Source: Zingiber officinale
Lineage: Eukaryota; Streptophyta; Magnoliopsida; Zingiberales; Zingiberaceae
Length of the DNA stretch: 64,000 nt
Direction: 5' to 3'
Assembly: GCF_018446385.1 (NCBI RefSeq)
Contig: NC_056000.1
Location: forward strand, 80,610,688-80,674,687
A program made the translations under genes and the position numbers. The stretch's first letter is position 1. Each line of letters starts with the position of its first letter. This document shows, piece by piece, positions 32,593-45,222 of the stretch. The notes beneath the pieces were generated by a model, which had not been told where the DNA came from, searched no databases, and worked only from the letters and a program-made list of their open reading frames with translations.

Positions 32593-34409
32593 ATTGATCG
32601 GGCTGAACTCCTGCCCATGGCAACACCACTGTACGGCTTCACCGGCAATGAAGTCTCGCCAATCGGGCAGACGAGGCTGGTCGTCTCGCTTGGAGAGGAG
32701 CCCTTGATTAGGACGCGCACCACGAATTTTATCATGGTAGATGCGCCCTCGGCGTATAACGTGATATTGGGCCGACCGACCCTCAACGAATTTCGAGCGG
32801 TAGTGTCGACCTACTGCCAGAAGATCAAATTCCCGGTGGGGAATCTGGTAGGCGAAGTTCGAGGGGACCAAGTGGCAGCCCGGCGGTGTTATGTTGAGAT
32901 GGTCAAGGCGGACGCTAAAGCTGCCAGGAAATGCCCCCGATTGGAAGTAAACGCCATCAGAGAAAAGCCACCCCCACTGGTATATGACAACAAGGAGGAG
33001 GTACAGATACATCCGAGCCTGTCGAAGGCTACTACATTTGTAGCATCCGATCTGGCCGGCCCGCAAAAGGAGGAGTTGGTCGCCTGCCTTCAAAGAAATC
33101 ATGATGTGTTTGCCTGGTCGACGCACGAGCTACCCGGGGTCGATCCAAGTGTGGCACTGCATGAGTTGCACGTTCGACCAAACGCCCGACCAGTCAAGCA
33201 AAGGAAGCGCAACTTTAGCGCTGAGCAAGACCTGATTATCTGAGCCAAGGTAGAAAAACTACTGGAGACCGGACACATCGAGGAAATTTAGTTTCCAACC
33301 TGGCTCGCCAATGTAGTGCTGGTCTCCAAGCCAGGTAATAAATGGCGAGTGTGCATCGATTTCAGGGATTTAAACAAAGCCTGCCCCAAGGACTCCTACC
33401 CGCTACCAAGGATAGACCAGATGGTGGACTCGACGGTTGGATGCGAGCTGATTTGCATGCTCGATGCCTATCAAGGCTATCACCAGGTTCCACTCGCGCG
33501 CGAAGACCAAGAGAAGGTCAGTTTCGTCACGCCTGATGGGACGTTCTGTTACAAGGTCATGCCGTTTGGATTGAAGAACGCAGGCGCCACCTATCAGAGA
33601 ATGATGAGCAAGGTGTTCTGGAAGAAGATCGGACGGAATTTGGAGGTATACGTTGACGACATACTCATTAAGTCACTCCAATCTGTCGACCTATGTGCAG
33701 ATGTGGAAGAAACATGCCAGACGCTGCGAAATTATGGGATCAAGCTCAACCCAACCAAGTGCATGTTTGGCGCTGTGGACGATTTCCGGGCTACATAGTC
33801 ACCGAACGGGGAATCGAGGCGAACCCCGGTAAAGTAAAAGCTCTCCAAGACATGGCGCCGCCTCGCAACCTGAAGGAAGTACAAAGGCTGACCGGAAGAA
33901 TCACGGCTCTATCAAGGTTCATATCTAAATCAGTTGACCGGAGCCTGACATTTTTCAAGATTCTGAGGCGAGCGACCAAGTTCCAGTGGGATGGCGAGTG
34001 TGACAAAGCGTTCGAGGAACTCAAGCAATATCTCAGCTCCTTGCCTATCTTAGCCAAGCCAGCTGTGGGGGAGCCGCTTTTAATTTATTTATCATCAACC
34101 GAGCATGCCATCGGTTCAGCGTTAATCACTGAGAAAGGGGGGAAGCAGCAACCGGTGTATTTTTTGAGCCACATATTGAAAGACGCTGAGTCTCGCTATA
34201 CAGGTCTTGAGAAGCTCGCTTACGTTCTGATCCTCGCCGCTCGGAGGCTTCGACCCTATTTTCTGGCCCACTCTATAATTGTGATGACCAATAGCGCCTT
34301 GGGTCGGGTCTTGCTCAACCCTGAAGCGTCTGGCCGGTTAATCAAATGGACCACTGAGCTCAGTGAGTTCGATATCCAATATCGACCCCGGTCGGCTATA
34401 AGAGCGTAG
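32593..34409 (+). pseudogene. Gypsy protease end and reverse transcriptase
   Basis: After the stop at 32590 the same frame continues (ELLPMATPLYGFTGNEV, VILGRPTLNEFRAVVS) to a TGA at 33241 and a TAG at 33289. It then enters the RT: WRVCIDFRDLNKACPKDSYP, LDAYQGYHQVPL, MPFGLKNAGATYQRMM and the catalytic box YVDD (33649-33660). Near 33,790 the frame shifts. RT thumb and the first RNase H (LIYLSSTEHAIGSAL, SRYTGLEKLAYVLILAARRL) continue to a TAG at 34407. The catalytic RT residues are intact, but the polyprotein is broken at least four times. Confidence 0.9.
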
Positions 34410-35204
34410 GCGTTGGCAGATTTCATCACAGAAGTACCAGACCCTGAGCCAAAGTCCTCATGGAGGGTATACGTGGATGGTTCGTCCGCTCGACCGGGTA
34501 GTGGAATAGGCATCCTGCTTATATCCCCAAAAGAAGACCGAATGCATCTATCCATTCGATTGGATTACCGAGCCACCAACAACGAGGTTGAGTACGAAGC
34601 GCTCATAGTTGGTCTCCAAGCCGTTCGGCACGTCAGGGCCACGAAGGTACTCTTACATTCAGATTCACAGTTGGCGGTTCAGCAGCTGAACGGAACGTTC
34701 GAGATCAATAGCGCTCGGCTCAGGCTATATGCGGACACCTTTGAAAAGCTTAAGGTAAATTTCCAAGAGGTCGTTATTTACAAAATTCCCCGATCAGAGA
34801 ACCAAGCGGCAGATGAACTAGCAAAGCTGGCTAGCACAATGACATCGATCATCGCCACTTCCCCCATTGAGCGGGTCTCCCTAGTGGCGCACATTGACCA
34901 GTCAAGGGGGATACCATTTCCAGAAGACTGGAGGACACCCATCATTAGGTTCCTCCAGTCAGGAGGCTTACCAGGAGGTCACGAAGCCTATCGAATCTTA
35001 AGAAGGAGAGCCACTCGGTTCACCCTGGTGGGCGAACAATTGTATAAAAAAGCTTTCTCACGACCTCTGCTCAAATGTGTGGGAACTGAGGACGCTGAAT
35101 ACATCCTTCAAGAAGTACATCAGGGCTTTTGCGGAGGGCACCCGGGTGGACGATCACTAGCGAAGAAAGTTATCCTAGCAGGATATTTTTGGCCAACACT
35201 CTAG
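34410..35204 (+). pseudogene. Second RNase H (archaeal type) and integrase zinc-finger part
   Basis: An additional RNase H domain follows the first: VYVDGSSARPGSGIGILLIS with its Asp, RATNNEVEYEALIVGLQAV with Glu, and LHSDSQLAVQQLNG with Asp. This duplicated domain marks the Tat clade. After a linker the histidine half of the integrase HHCC module begins (VHQGFCGGHPGGRS), ending at a TAG at 35202. Confidence 0.88.
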
Positions 35205-36154
35205 AAAGATGAGAGCAAGTTGGTAGCCACTTGCTTATCCTGCCAAAAGTATAACAATCTGACTCACCGATCGACCTCTGAAATGAAAGTGTCCTCTGTT
35301 GTGTGCCCATTCGACCAGTGGGGAATGGACATAATCGGCCCTTTTCCTATGGCGACCGGTCAGAGAAGGTTCCTGCTTGTGGCCGTTGATTATTTTTCAA
35401 AATGGATGGAAGCCGAACCGCTGGCAACAATAACGGAAAGCATGGTCAAGAAGTTTTTATGGCAGAATATTATATGCCGATTCGGCATACCACGCCGACT
35501 TGTCTCGGATAATGGGAGACAGTTCACAGGCCAAGAGTTGGGGGAATGGTGCGTGGGTTATGGCATATAACAAGCTTTTACCTCCATGGCCTACCCTCAA
35601 AGTAATGGGCAGGCTGAAGTTACCAACCGGGAAATCCTCAAGGCGTTGCGCGCTCGGCTCAATCACATGGGGGCAGCTGGGTGGACGAGCTACCCAGTGT
35701 GTTATGGGTGCTACGGACAACTCCCAAGGAAGGGACGGGCTTCACGCCATTCCATTTAGTATACGGAGGAGAGGCGGTCGTCGCAATCGAGGTTGAGATT
35801 GAGTCCAATCGGGTGCTTCACTATGACGAAGAAAATGGGGAAAGGCGACAGTTGGAGCTCGACATGGTCGATGAGACGCGCGACAAAGCGCCTGCCCGGT
35901 TGACAGCATATAGACAAAGGATGCGGCAAAACTATAATCGCCGGGTGATCCCCAGATCTTTCCAGGTGGGTGACCTAGTCTGGAAAAGGGTCAAGCCCGT
36001 CGGAGATGTCAAAAAGTTGGAAGCTCCATGGATGGGCCCATTCAAAGTAGCAGAAAGGTTGCGGTCGGGTGCATACTACTTGGAGGACGCGAAGGGAAGG
36101 AAGCTGGAGAGATCGCGGAGTGCAAATCACCTCCAACCTTACAGAGCCGGATGA
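35205..36154 (+). pseudogene. Gypsy integrase core and C-terminus
   Basis: The cysteine half of the zinc module (CLSCQKYNN) and the catalytic core follow: WGMDIIGPFPM with the first Asp and RRLVSDNGRQF with the second. A frameshift near 35,560 breaks the core before its glutamate. Reading resumes in another frame from 35,681 through ELPSVLWVLRTTPKEGTGF and the C-terminal DNA-binding part (FQVGDLVWKRVKPVG, GPFKVAERLRSGAYYL) to a stop at 36152. The enzyme would join cDNA to host DNA; this copy cannot. Confidence 0.88.
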
Positions 36155-36585
36155 GAGGTGAGCGAGTGAGCGAGTGAATTCATGTACACTTGCTTAAATG
36201 TATGTTTCCTTGGACACAGGAAGAAAACAATGGGATCTCTCCTAACCCCTTCTTATCAAATGCTTCATTGACGGTCGAGCGGCGATCTTAAACCCTCGCG
36301 TCATCGACGGTCGAGCGGCGACCTTAAACCCTCGCGTCATCGACGGTCGAGCGGCGACCTTAAACCCTCGCATCATCGACGGTCGATCGGTGACCTTGAA
36401 CCCTCGCATCATTGACGGTCGATTGGCGACCTTGAACCCTCGTATGATCGAGCGACAAGTAAGAACAAGATGATTGCCTAATCATATTCAAAGACGATAA
36501 AAATATTGAGGAAAATTGTCAAAGATAAGACAGAAGCCAGTTATGTCTTAAAAGTTCATGCCAACCGGGTACACCCGATGGTCGA
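36155..36585. repeat. 36-bp tandem repeat (5 copies) between pol and antisense ORFs
   Basis: The phrase GACGGTCGA or a close form starts at 36270, 36306, 36342, 36378 and 36414, a strict 36-bp period. Units read CATCGACGGTCGAGCGG..., then CCTTAAACCCTCG. The remainder of the interval is unremarkable and holds no gene. Confidence 0.85.
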
Positions 36586-38160
36586 TTAGTACAACTGAAA
36601 AAAGCACTTAGCAAACCAAGCGAACAGAAACGCTTTAGAGGGTTCACTCCAAATAAGCCAAGGCATCGTCGGGGATAGAGTCATTGAGCTGGTCGCAATC
36701 AATCGTGGAGCCAGGCATATCAGCAGGCAGATGCTCCTTTTTCTTGAGTTGATCAAAAATGTTGTCCACAGCGCAGCCGAAGAGTCGGAGAACTCGGGCA
36801 ACGAACTTATCCACGAAGGTGTCAGGCCGGATGTAAGCCACCTTCATCTCTTCGAATCGGCTAGGCTCGCTTTCCTTATAGGCCTCCAAGGCCGACCGGG
36901 CGCTCTCCAGATCTGCCTTTACCACCGCAAGATCGGCATCCTTGTCGGATAGCTAGCTTCTCAAAGTGGCCTCTTCAGACTCGCGAGCTTGCCGCTCGGA
37001 CATCAACAGACCTTCAACATTTTTCAACTTGTCTTCCGTCTGCTTTAACTTCTGTTCGAGAGCCCGGGCTTCCACATTTTTCTTCTCCAGATCCTCAACA
37101 GCCCTTTGCTTGCGGTTGGTGGCCAGAGTGATTTTTCCCTCGAAGGTGGAGATCTCTTCTTGAGTCGGTCAATATACCCGACTTGCTCGGCGCTCTTACC
37201 CAGCTCGGCGGTCAGCGGCTCTTCACTCTTGGCTAAGTCAGCCTGCAGCTGAGCCACCTGAGTGTCGTTTAGACCGTGAGTAGTGCTTGACTGGCCGGGG
37301 GGTTTCCTTCAGCCGTTTCAACTCATCCTCTACAAAGGCAAGTCTCTGGCTCATAGCCAGACCGTCCACCCAAAACTGCGAAAGTCATGATTGGAAGGGG
37401 ATCAGAAACAAGGCCAAATTAATTGGTATGGAAGTTAAGAGAAAAACTCATGCCGGTAATCTACTTAGTGTAGCTGTTCGCTAATACACCCGGAGGAGCA
37501 GCCGCCACCCAGGCGAGCGCATCTTCCCATATCTCAGCCAAATGGCCTTTAATGATAATCTGGTGTTCTGTCTGATCGGCTGAGCTGCCCGGCGCTGAAA
37601 GATCTTCAGTAGGAAGGTGGAGTGTGGTCGTGACGTGTCTCCGACGAGTTGTGGCCGAATGGGAAGAGGCTGATCGGCCTGCGCGGGAAGAAGAGGGCAC
37701 TGGGTTGATGCTTGACCTTAAGATGCGGCCCTGAGTCGATAGTGGCGGTAGACTAGAGGCGGGAGAGGCAACGAGAGGGGCGGAGGGTGTCCGGTTAGAA
37801 GAAACATTGGCAACCTCCGACAGTATCTGACCGGAAGCACTGGTCTTATCGGTAACCCTCGCCACTGAAGTCGCGGAGCACGCAGCTTTCTTTGCGCGAC
37901 GCCTCTTGCGCGTGTTCTCAAGTGGAGCTTCCGATTGCGAGCCCTCTTCTGGAGCTAGTTGATCCGTCGGAAGCTCTGCGATCGGCACTCTCATTGCTGT
38001 TGCTCCAACTGGCATCAGGTTCGACTCACCACCGGCCTCCTGAGTAGGCCCCTGTTCGGGCAGTACCGGTCCGGGGAGATCTTCCGGCTGAAACCCCTAC
38101 TCGGCCAACACTTCAACCACTACCTGGTCAACATCGACAGTGGTAAGCTTCGACTGCCCG
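36586..38160 (-). pseudogene. Antisense ORF region of the gypsy element, C-terminal part
   Basis: Minus-strand frames inside the gypsy element hold a basic/Ser-rich segment (37461-38015: ENTRKRRRAKKAAC, SSRAGRSASSHS, then EIWEDALAWVAAAP). After frame changes come coiled-coil pieces (37045-37257; 36644-36925: KADLESARSALEAYKESEPS). Together with the next entry they look like the downstream exons of one antisense gene, now in several frames. Function is unknown. Such coiled-coil tails are usual for the antisense ORFs of Tat elements. Confidence 0.55.
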
Positions 38161-38948
38161 ACCAAGCGCGCTCACATGATGATGTCGGCTGCAAAATAAA
38201 AAAAGAAATCAGTTAGATAAAGAGAAAGGAGGAAAATTGATGGTGTACCTAGGTTGATCGGCTCGTCGGGGTTGATCGGACTAAGGCCAAAAAGCGCCAA
38301 GACTTCTTCCTCCAGCAACTTGTGAATGTTGAACTTCTGACCAGCTAGCATGGAGGCAGCAAGCAAGTAGGCAGGAGTGTTCTTGTAGCGAGGCAACGAA
38401 GGTTGGGGCCCCAACGAAAGTTGCCAAGTGGTTTGGAAGGAAGGCCGGTCGGGGAAGTGGACAAAGAAGAAGTGTTCTCTCCAATGCTTATTGGAGGAAG
38501 ACATCCTATCAAAAAAGACCAAGCCCGGTCGAGCTTGTAGGAGGAAAGTGCCTGGCTGATCGGACAGCTTGGGGAAATAAAAAAAGTGGAAAATCGAAGG
38601 GGTCAGGGGAATGCGATGTAAGCGGAATAGGATAATTACCCCGCACAGAAAGCGAAAGGAGTTAGGGACTAGTTGAGAAAGGGATAGACCGAAGTATCTA
38701 CAAACATCAAGGATGAAGGGATGAAGAGGAAGCCACAGACCGGCAGTAAATTGGTCGTGGAAGAAGCAGACACAGCCGGTCGGCGGAGCGGAAGGCCGAT
38801 CGGTGGCTAGCGGGACATGGATCTCGTAGCCGGGAGGGAGTTCAAAGGTATTAGCTAGGGTTCGGGTATCATCCTCATCGAATCGTGACTCCATAGTATC
38901 GTACCAAGGGACCGAAGCGGAGGACGAAGGCTGCGATGCACCAGCCAT
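38161..38948 (-). CDS. Antisense 'putative gypsy-type transposon' ORF with intron
   Basis: From the ATG at 38948 (MAGASQPSSSASVPWYD) the frame reads a domain found in plant proteins called putative gypsy-type transposon: ELPPGYEIHVPLATDRPSAP, CVCFFHDQFTAGLWLPLHPF, VCRYFGLSLSQLVPNSFRFL, HWREHFFFV. A candidate 60-bp intron (38189-38248; GTACAC...TTTTGCAG) follows INL, after which few codons precede a TGA. The open frame extends further upstream to 39338 but without family resemblance. It lies opposite to gag-pol, between pol and the 3' LTR, the usual location of antisense ORFs in the Tat clade. Its role is not known. The 60-bp intron is short for a plant and unproven. Confidence 0.6.
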
Positions 38949-39608
38949 GATAGAAGGGAGGAAACGAGAGGAGTCGAGAGGAAGTGCAAAAAGAAAAAGA
39001 GGGCAGAAGCAAGACAAGAAGCTCGCCAGAAGATCGCAGGAGACAAAGCAATTAGGGGCTACAGAAGAAGACAATGGACTCACCAGGAACGGGAATGACA
39101 GGGGAACATGAGGATTTGCTGAAGAACACGATGTATTCGCCGGGGAACACGGGGAAAATTGCCAAAGAACACGGACGAAGTCGCCGGAAGCAAAAGCATG
39201 AGAGAAAGAAGACGGCGGTGACAAGCTTATAAACATCAAGGGACCTCGCTTAGCCGTCCGATTGACAACGCAAACACCTAGAGGCAAATCCAACCATTGA
39301 AATTCAAATAACCCAAAGGTCACATCCCAGCCTGTCACCTCAAACGTGCGTCGGCAGGTGGCGACGCATGGCGTGCATCGATAAGGCGGTTGTCAGAGTA
39401 ATTAAGGAAGCGTGCTTCACATCAATGCCTTGGGTTGGTGCGGGTTCCAAGAGATTTTGCGAAGAGCGCCCTGACAACAGCTCCAGGAGCCAACCGAACA
39501 AGGATAGAAAGCTCGTGGTTAGACAATCCTGCATGTCGGCCGACCGGCTCGCCAAAAGCACCCCTTCAAAAACAATCAGTCAGACTTACAGCCTCCTTCG
39601 ACTAGACT
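38949..39608. other. Gypsy 3' untranslated region
   Basis: Non-coding on the plus strand. It probably contains the promoter and leader of the antisense ORF (minus strand) upstream of 38948. No clear TATA box was recognised. Confidence 0.4.
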
Positions 39609-39623
39609 TAAAGGGGAGGCATG
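39609..39623 (+). other. Polypurine tract of the gypsy element
   Basis: AAAGGGGAGGCATG immediately before the 3' LTR start TGATCC at 39624. It is the plus-strand DNA primer and supports the LTR boundary. Confidence 0.85.
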
Positions 39624-40393
39624 TGATCCGGTGATAATCTAGGAGGGCCCCCTCCCAGGAAGTGCAACGCTTAGGTGGACGTCAAAACCGAGAGGTGGTC
39701 AGCTCAGGGACCAGCCGAGCGGACGTCTATACAGGCCGGTCGGCCGGAAGAATTCGTCGACCGACTGGAAGAATTCAAGAAGAGTTGGGTCAGCCTGCGG
39801 TGCACTGAAACCAAAGTCACTCACGCCTCTCGGATGTGATATACTCGTAAGGGGATATGGAATTGGCTGGTCAAAACGATCAAGGGAAGTTCAATCAGAT
39901 TAACGGCCGACAAATCAGACGGGAGATATGTGCCAACATCCTTTTGCGAGTCAATGCCGCTGGCTAACGACGCTGATGAACGGAAAATCGTACGGGAGAA
40001 GATCCCACCGCCTTGACAGAGAGGCGTTCGCCCCGTTATAGTAGGACGTCAGGGACCCTTTCTCGATGTTAGCTTTTGGAGAAATTTTCGGAATGCGCGA
40101 CTGCTCGGGGAATGTGCAGTCAGCCTGCCGAAGCTCTATATAAGAGAGGAGGTGGTCATCCGTGGAGGTACGCGCAGATACGTCTTTGAGCACCACCATT
40201 CACTCCTTTGTTTCCCTTATTTTCCCTTCTTGCTGTTGTGTGACTTGAGCGTCGGAGGGTCATCGCCGGGAACCCCTTCCCGGCTTGGCACTAACGACTT
40301 GTGATTGCAGGAGAGAGACGTATCCACCACACACGGAGATCCACATCAGCGTTATTTCCCGGCAGCCGTCTACTCAGCTTCAGGGCAGGATCA
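39624..40393 (+). repeat. 3' LTR of the gypsy element
   Basis: A 770-bp partner of 30116-30886 with scattered substitutions, for example CTGG/CCGG near the start. The TATATAA box is at 40137-40143. It ends GGATCA, followed by GTCTG. Confidence 0.92.
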
Positions 40394-43300
40394 GTCTGCA
40401 ATCTACATAACTCTTTTGTAGGCTTTGAGCTCTTAGTAAACTTTGTTGGATGATTTGCACAGATTCCATATCCCATTGAATACCTTATCAGCCTAGGAGT
40501 TGTCATTCCCCAACTTCTTCTTATAGGATAGGGGATCTACAGGCCCTACCATATAAAGTTTCAAAGTACATCATCTGAATAGTAGAATAATAACTATTAT
40601 TATTGTAGGCGAACTCCACCAAGTGTAAGTGGTATTCCCAACTACTTCTGAAATACATAACCCATGCTTGTAGTAGATCCTCTAGTATCTAAATGGTGTG
40701 TTCCGTCTATCTGTCTGCCTAAGGGTGAAATGTTATATTGAAATAATGGAGTTCTATACCCATAGCTTGTTGGAAACTACACCAAAATTGTAAGGTGAAG
40801 GTGGGTCTTGATTATAAATAATGCAAAGGGGAATCCCATAAAGTCTAGTGATATCTCTGTAATATAACTCTGTTAGGTAATCCAAAGAACCAATTTTACG
40901 GATGGATAAAAAATGGATAGATTTAGTTAATCGATCAACGATTACCCAAATCGAGTCATGCCCCTTCTAAGTCTTGGGTAATTCCACCATAAAATCTATC
41001 ATGATGTGTTCTTATTTCAAAACTTGTACAACATGTAGGATTTAACTCAATACTAGAGGGGGTAAATAGTATTATAAATTTTATGAGCTAATTAAACTAG
41101 GAGTTTAAAACTCACATAGTAAAGCAATGGAATAAAAAACAATAAGAGATAACAAGAATTATCAACTTTAACCAGAATTATCAAAGCATGCAATTTTAAC
41201 TCTTAATAATATTATGGAGCACACAACTTTCGATATTCAGCAAGATTAATAAATATGCAGCTTTTTACCCTTAACATAATTTAGTAATCCAAGTATGTAA
41301 GATATTGATCTCTAGTTTAGTCTAGTTTTTATTATCATGTGTTTATTTAATGCCCCTTACGCTTTGTTTACGTTTGTTTATACATTTCAATTCATTTAAT
41401 TACTTGCATGCTTGTTTCATCTAATGCTTTAAGTTCTTCTCATTAATTTGAATAGTACTTAGGTTAGATCAGGTTAGGAATCCTTTACTCTATGTTTTTT
41501 TAATTCTCTTACAATTGTAGTTTAACTAGGTTAGAGTTTTAATTATTCACATCACTTTTCCAATTAGTAGTCTTAGAATGCAACACAAACCACCCATTTA
41601 CAATTAAAAAAACCCCAAAACCAATAGTGACTTAATCATGAGACTATCACCCTATTGTTATATTCCTTGTGAGAGATGGTCCAGGTCATTCCCTATGCTA
41701 TATTAGTGTAGCGGGGTTCCATAATTTGAATTGTAATTGTTTCATGCCAATAAGGTCGTAGTCAATTTCCCTTTCAGGTCAAATCTCTTCACTTCTTTGA
41801 TGGGTGAAACATGTAGGAATATATGATCTCTTATAGTAAAATACAGGAGTCTTCGTCTGCAATCTATATAACTCTTTTGTAGGCTTTGAGCTCTTAGTAA
41901 TTTTTGTTGGATGATTTGCACGGATTCCGTATCCCATTGAATACCTTATCAGCCTAGGAATTGTCATTCCCCAACTTCTTCTTATAGGATAGGGGATCTA
42001 CAGGCCCTACCAAATAAAGCTTCAAAGGACATCATCTGAATAGTAGAATAATAACTATTATTATTGTAGGCGAACTCCACCAAGTGTAAGTGGTCTTCCC
42101 AACTATTTCTAAAATCCATAACCCATGCTTGTAGTAGATCCTCTAGTATCTGAATGTTGTGTTCCGTCTATCTATCTATCTAAGGGTGAAATGTTATATT
42201 GAAATAATGAAGTTCTATACCCATAGCTTGTTGGAAACTATGCCAAAATTGTAAGGTGAAGGTGGGTCTTGATTGGAAATAATGCAAAGGGGTATCCCAT
42301 AAAGTCTAGTGATATCTCGGCAATATAACTTTGCTAGGTAATCCAAAGAACCAATTTTATGGATGGATAAAAAATGGATAGATTTAGTTAATCGATCAAC
42401 GATTACCCAAATCGAGTCATGCCCCTTCTAAGTCTTGGGTAATTCCACCATAAAATCTATCATGATGTGTTCTTATTTCAAAACTTGTACAACATGTAGG
42501 ATTTAACTCAATACTAGAGGGGGTAAATAGTATTATAAATTTTATGAGCTAATTAAACTAGGAGTTTAAAACTCACATAGTAAAGCAATGGAATAAAAAA
42601 TAATAAGAGATAACAAGAATTATCAACTTTAACCAGAATTATCAAAGCATGCAATTTTAACCCTTAATAATATTATGGAGCACACAACTTTCGATATTCA
42701 GCAAGATTAATAAATATGCAGCTTTTTACCCTTAACATAATTTAGTAATCCAAGTATGTAAGATATTGATCTCTAGTTTAGTCTAGTTTTTATTATCATG
42801 TGTTTATTTAATGCCCCTTACGCTTTGTTTACTTTTGTTTATACATTTCAATTCATTTAATTACTTGCATGCTTGTTTCATCTAATGCTTTAAGTTCTTC
42901 TCATTAATTTGAATAGTAATTAGGTTAGATCAGGTTAGGAATCCTTTACTCTATGTTTTTTTAATTCTCTTACAATTGTAGTTTAACTAGGTTAGAGTTT
43001 TAATTATTCACATCACTTTTCCAATTAGTAGTCTTAGAATGCAACACAAACCACCCATTTACAATTAAAAAAACCCCAAAACCAATAGTGACTTAATCAT
43101 GAGACTATCACCCACCCTATCGTTATATTACTTGTGAGAGATGGTCCAAGTCATTCCCTATGCTATATTAGTGTAGCGGGGTTCCATAATTTGAATTGTA
43201 ATTGTATCATGTCAATAAGGCTATAGTAAATTTCCCTTTCAGGCCAAATCTCTTCACTCCTTTGATGGATGAAACACGTAGAAATACATGATCTCCTACT

Positions 43301-44211
43301 ATAAAATTCAGGGGTCTTCGTCTGCAATTTACATAACTCTTTTGTAGGCTTTGAGCTCTTAGTAATCTTTGTCGGATGATTTGCATAGATTCCGTATCCC
43401 ATTGAATACCTAATCAGCCTAGGAGTTGTCATTCCCCAACTTCTTCTTATAGGGTAGGGGATCTACAGACCCTACCATATAAAGTTTCAAAGGGCATCAT
43501 CTGAATAGCAAAATAGTAACTATTATTATTGTAGTCGAACTCCACTAAGTGTAAGTGGTCTTCCCAACTACTTATGAAATCCATAACCCATGCTTGTTGT
43601 AGATCCTCTAGTATCTGAATGTTGTGTTCCGTCTATCTATCTGTCTAAGGGTGAAATGTTATATTGAAATAATGGAGTTCTATACCCATAGCTTGTTGGA
43701 AACTACACCAAAATTGTAAGGTGAAGGTGGATCTCGATTGGAAATAATGTAAAAGGGTATCCCATAAAGTCTAGTGATATCTCTGCAATATAACTCTGCT
43801 AAGTAATCCAAAGAACCAATTTTACGAATAGATAGAAAATGGATAGACTTAATTAATCGATCAACGATTACCCAAATCGAGTCATGCCCCTTCTAAGTCT
43901 TGGGTAATTCCACCATAAAATCTATCGTGATGTGCTCTTATTTCAAAACTTGTACAACATGTAGGATTTAACTCAATACTAGAGGGGTATAAATAGTATT
44001 ATAAATTTTATGAGCTAATTAAACTAGGAGTTTAAAACTCACATAGTAAAGCAGTGGAATAAAAAATAATAAGAGATAACAAGAATTATCAACTTTAACC
44101 AGAATTATCAAAGCATGTAATTTTAACCCTCAACAATATTATGGACCTCACAACTTTCGATATTTAGCAAGATTAATAAATATACAACTTTTGACCCTTT
44201 ACACAATTTAG

Positions 44212-45222
44212 GGGGTGTTTGGTTCTTTCCTAAAAATAGGAATCGGAATGAGAATCATAGTATTGTAGAATGAGAATGGGTCTGAGCATGGATATCACTC
44301 TTAAAAATAATATTTGGTTAATTGAATATTTTCTATCAGAATAAATTAAAATTTTCTTTTTTACCCTTAAAGGAAAATAAGAGAAAAATTAGATGTGAGA
44401 GAAAAATATGATGAGAGAGAATGATGAAAGAGAAAGTATGATGAGAGAGAAAGTATGATGGAAAGAATGAAGAGAGAGAAAGTGTGATGGGAGAGAGCAT
44501 GATGATAGAAGATGAGAGAGAAAATATGAGGAAAGAAAAAATATGATGAGAGAGGATGAAGAAAGAGAAAGTATAATGAGAAAAAATGAGGAGAGAGAGT
44601 GTGATGGGAGAGATTGAGGAGAGAGAAAGTGTAATGTGATAAAAAGCATGATGAAAGAGAAAGTGTGATGAGAAGAAAGAGAAAAGAGAGTGTGATGTGA
44701 GAGATTGAGGAGAGAGAAAGTATGATGAGAGAGGAAGTTTGATGAGAGAAAGTGTAATGAGAAAAAAAAAGAGGGAAGAGAGTGTGATGGAAGATATTAA
44801 GGAGAGAGAAAGTGTAATGAGAAACAAAGTGTAATGAGAAAAAAAAAGAAAAAGAAAATGTGATGAGAGAGATTAAGGAGAGAGAAAGTGAGTGATAAAA
44901 TGAGGAGAGAGCAAATATGATGAGAAAGAACAAGGAGAGAGAAAGTGATATGAAAGAAAAATTAAATAAATATATTTTGATATTTGATATTAAGGGGGAA
45001 AATTTTAGTTTTTTGTCAAGGGTATTTTTAGAATAAGAGAATATTTTGATTGTTGAAAATAGAGTAATGACTCATTGAAGGGGGAGACATGGGAATGAGT
45101 CATTACCCAATTATAAGAATTCATTATCTTATTTGTATTTCCATTTCTATAATCTAAAAATCAAAAATGACAATCAATGATTGTTATTCTCATTCCCCAC
45201 TCTTATTCCCCTAAACCAAATA
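44212..45222. mobile_element. 1-kb MITE-like DNA transposon
   Basis: Begins GGGGTGTTTGGTTC and ends ACCAAATA, giving degenerate terminal inverted repeats around TGTTTGGTT. TAG flanks both ends (44209-44211 and 45223-45225). Copies A and B of the tandem repeat show the uninterrupted AATTTAGTAATCC site. No transposase is present, so it is non-autonomous. A 3-bp duplication suggests a PIF/Harbinger-like family, but TAG is not the classical TWA target. Confidence 0.65.
44380..44965. repeat. GA-rich low-complexity block inside the MITE
   Basis: Irregular repeats of GAGAGAGAAAGTGTGATGAGA and variants fill nearly 600 bp. The overlapping Ser/Leu/Ile/Phe-rich minus-strand frames here are artefacts of this composition, not genes. 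Confidence 0.85.

Larger units (their letters stand above)
30116..40393 (+). mobile_element. Ty3/gypsy Tat-lineage retrotransposon, defective
   Basis: LTRs 30116-30886 and 39624-40393 start TGATC and end GATCA. The 5-bp TSD GTCTG (30111-30115 and 40394-40398) is perfect, and copies B and C of the tandem repeat supply the empty site. Gag, protease, RT, two RNase H-like domains and integrase are on the plus strand in the gypsy order. A separate set of antisense ORFs lies between pol and the 3' LTR. Dual RNase H plus an antisense ORF is characteristic of the Tat clade. Multiple stops and frameshifts disable it; the LTRs differ at scattered positions, so it is not recent. Confidence 0.93.

Noticed and set aside
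37045-37257. Independent small gene in the gypsy element
   Set aside because: More likely a frameshifted coiled-coil exon of the antisense ORF.
44336-44933. Long minus-strand Ser/Phe/Leu-rich frames resembling membrane proteins
   Set aside because: They are translations of a GA-rich low-complexity block, open in all three frames.
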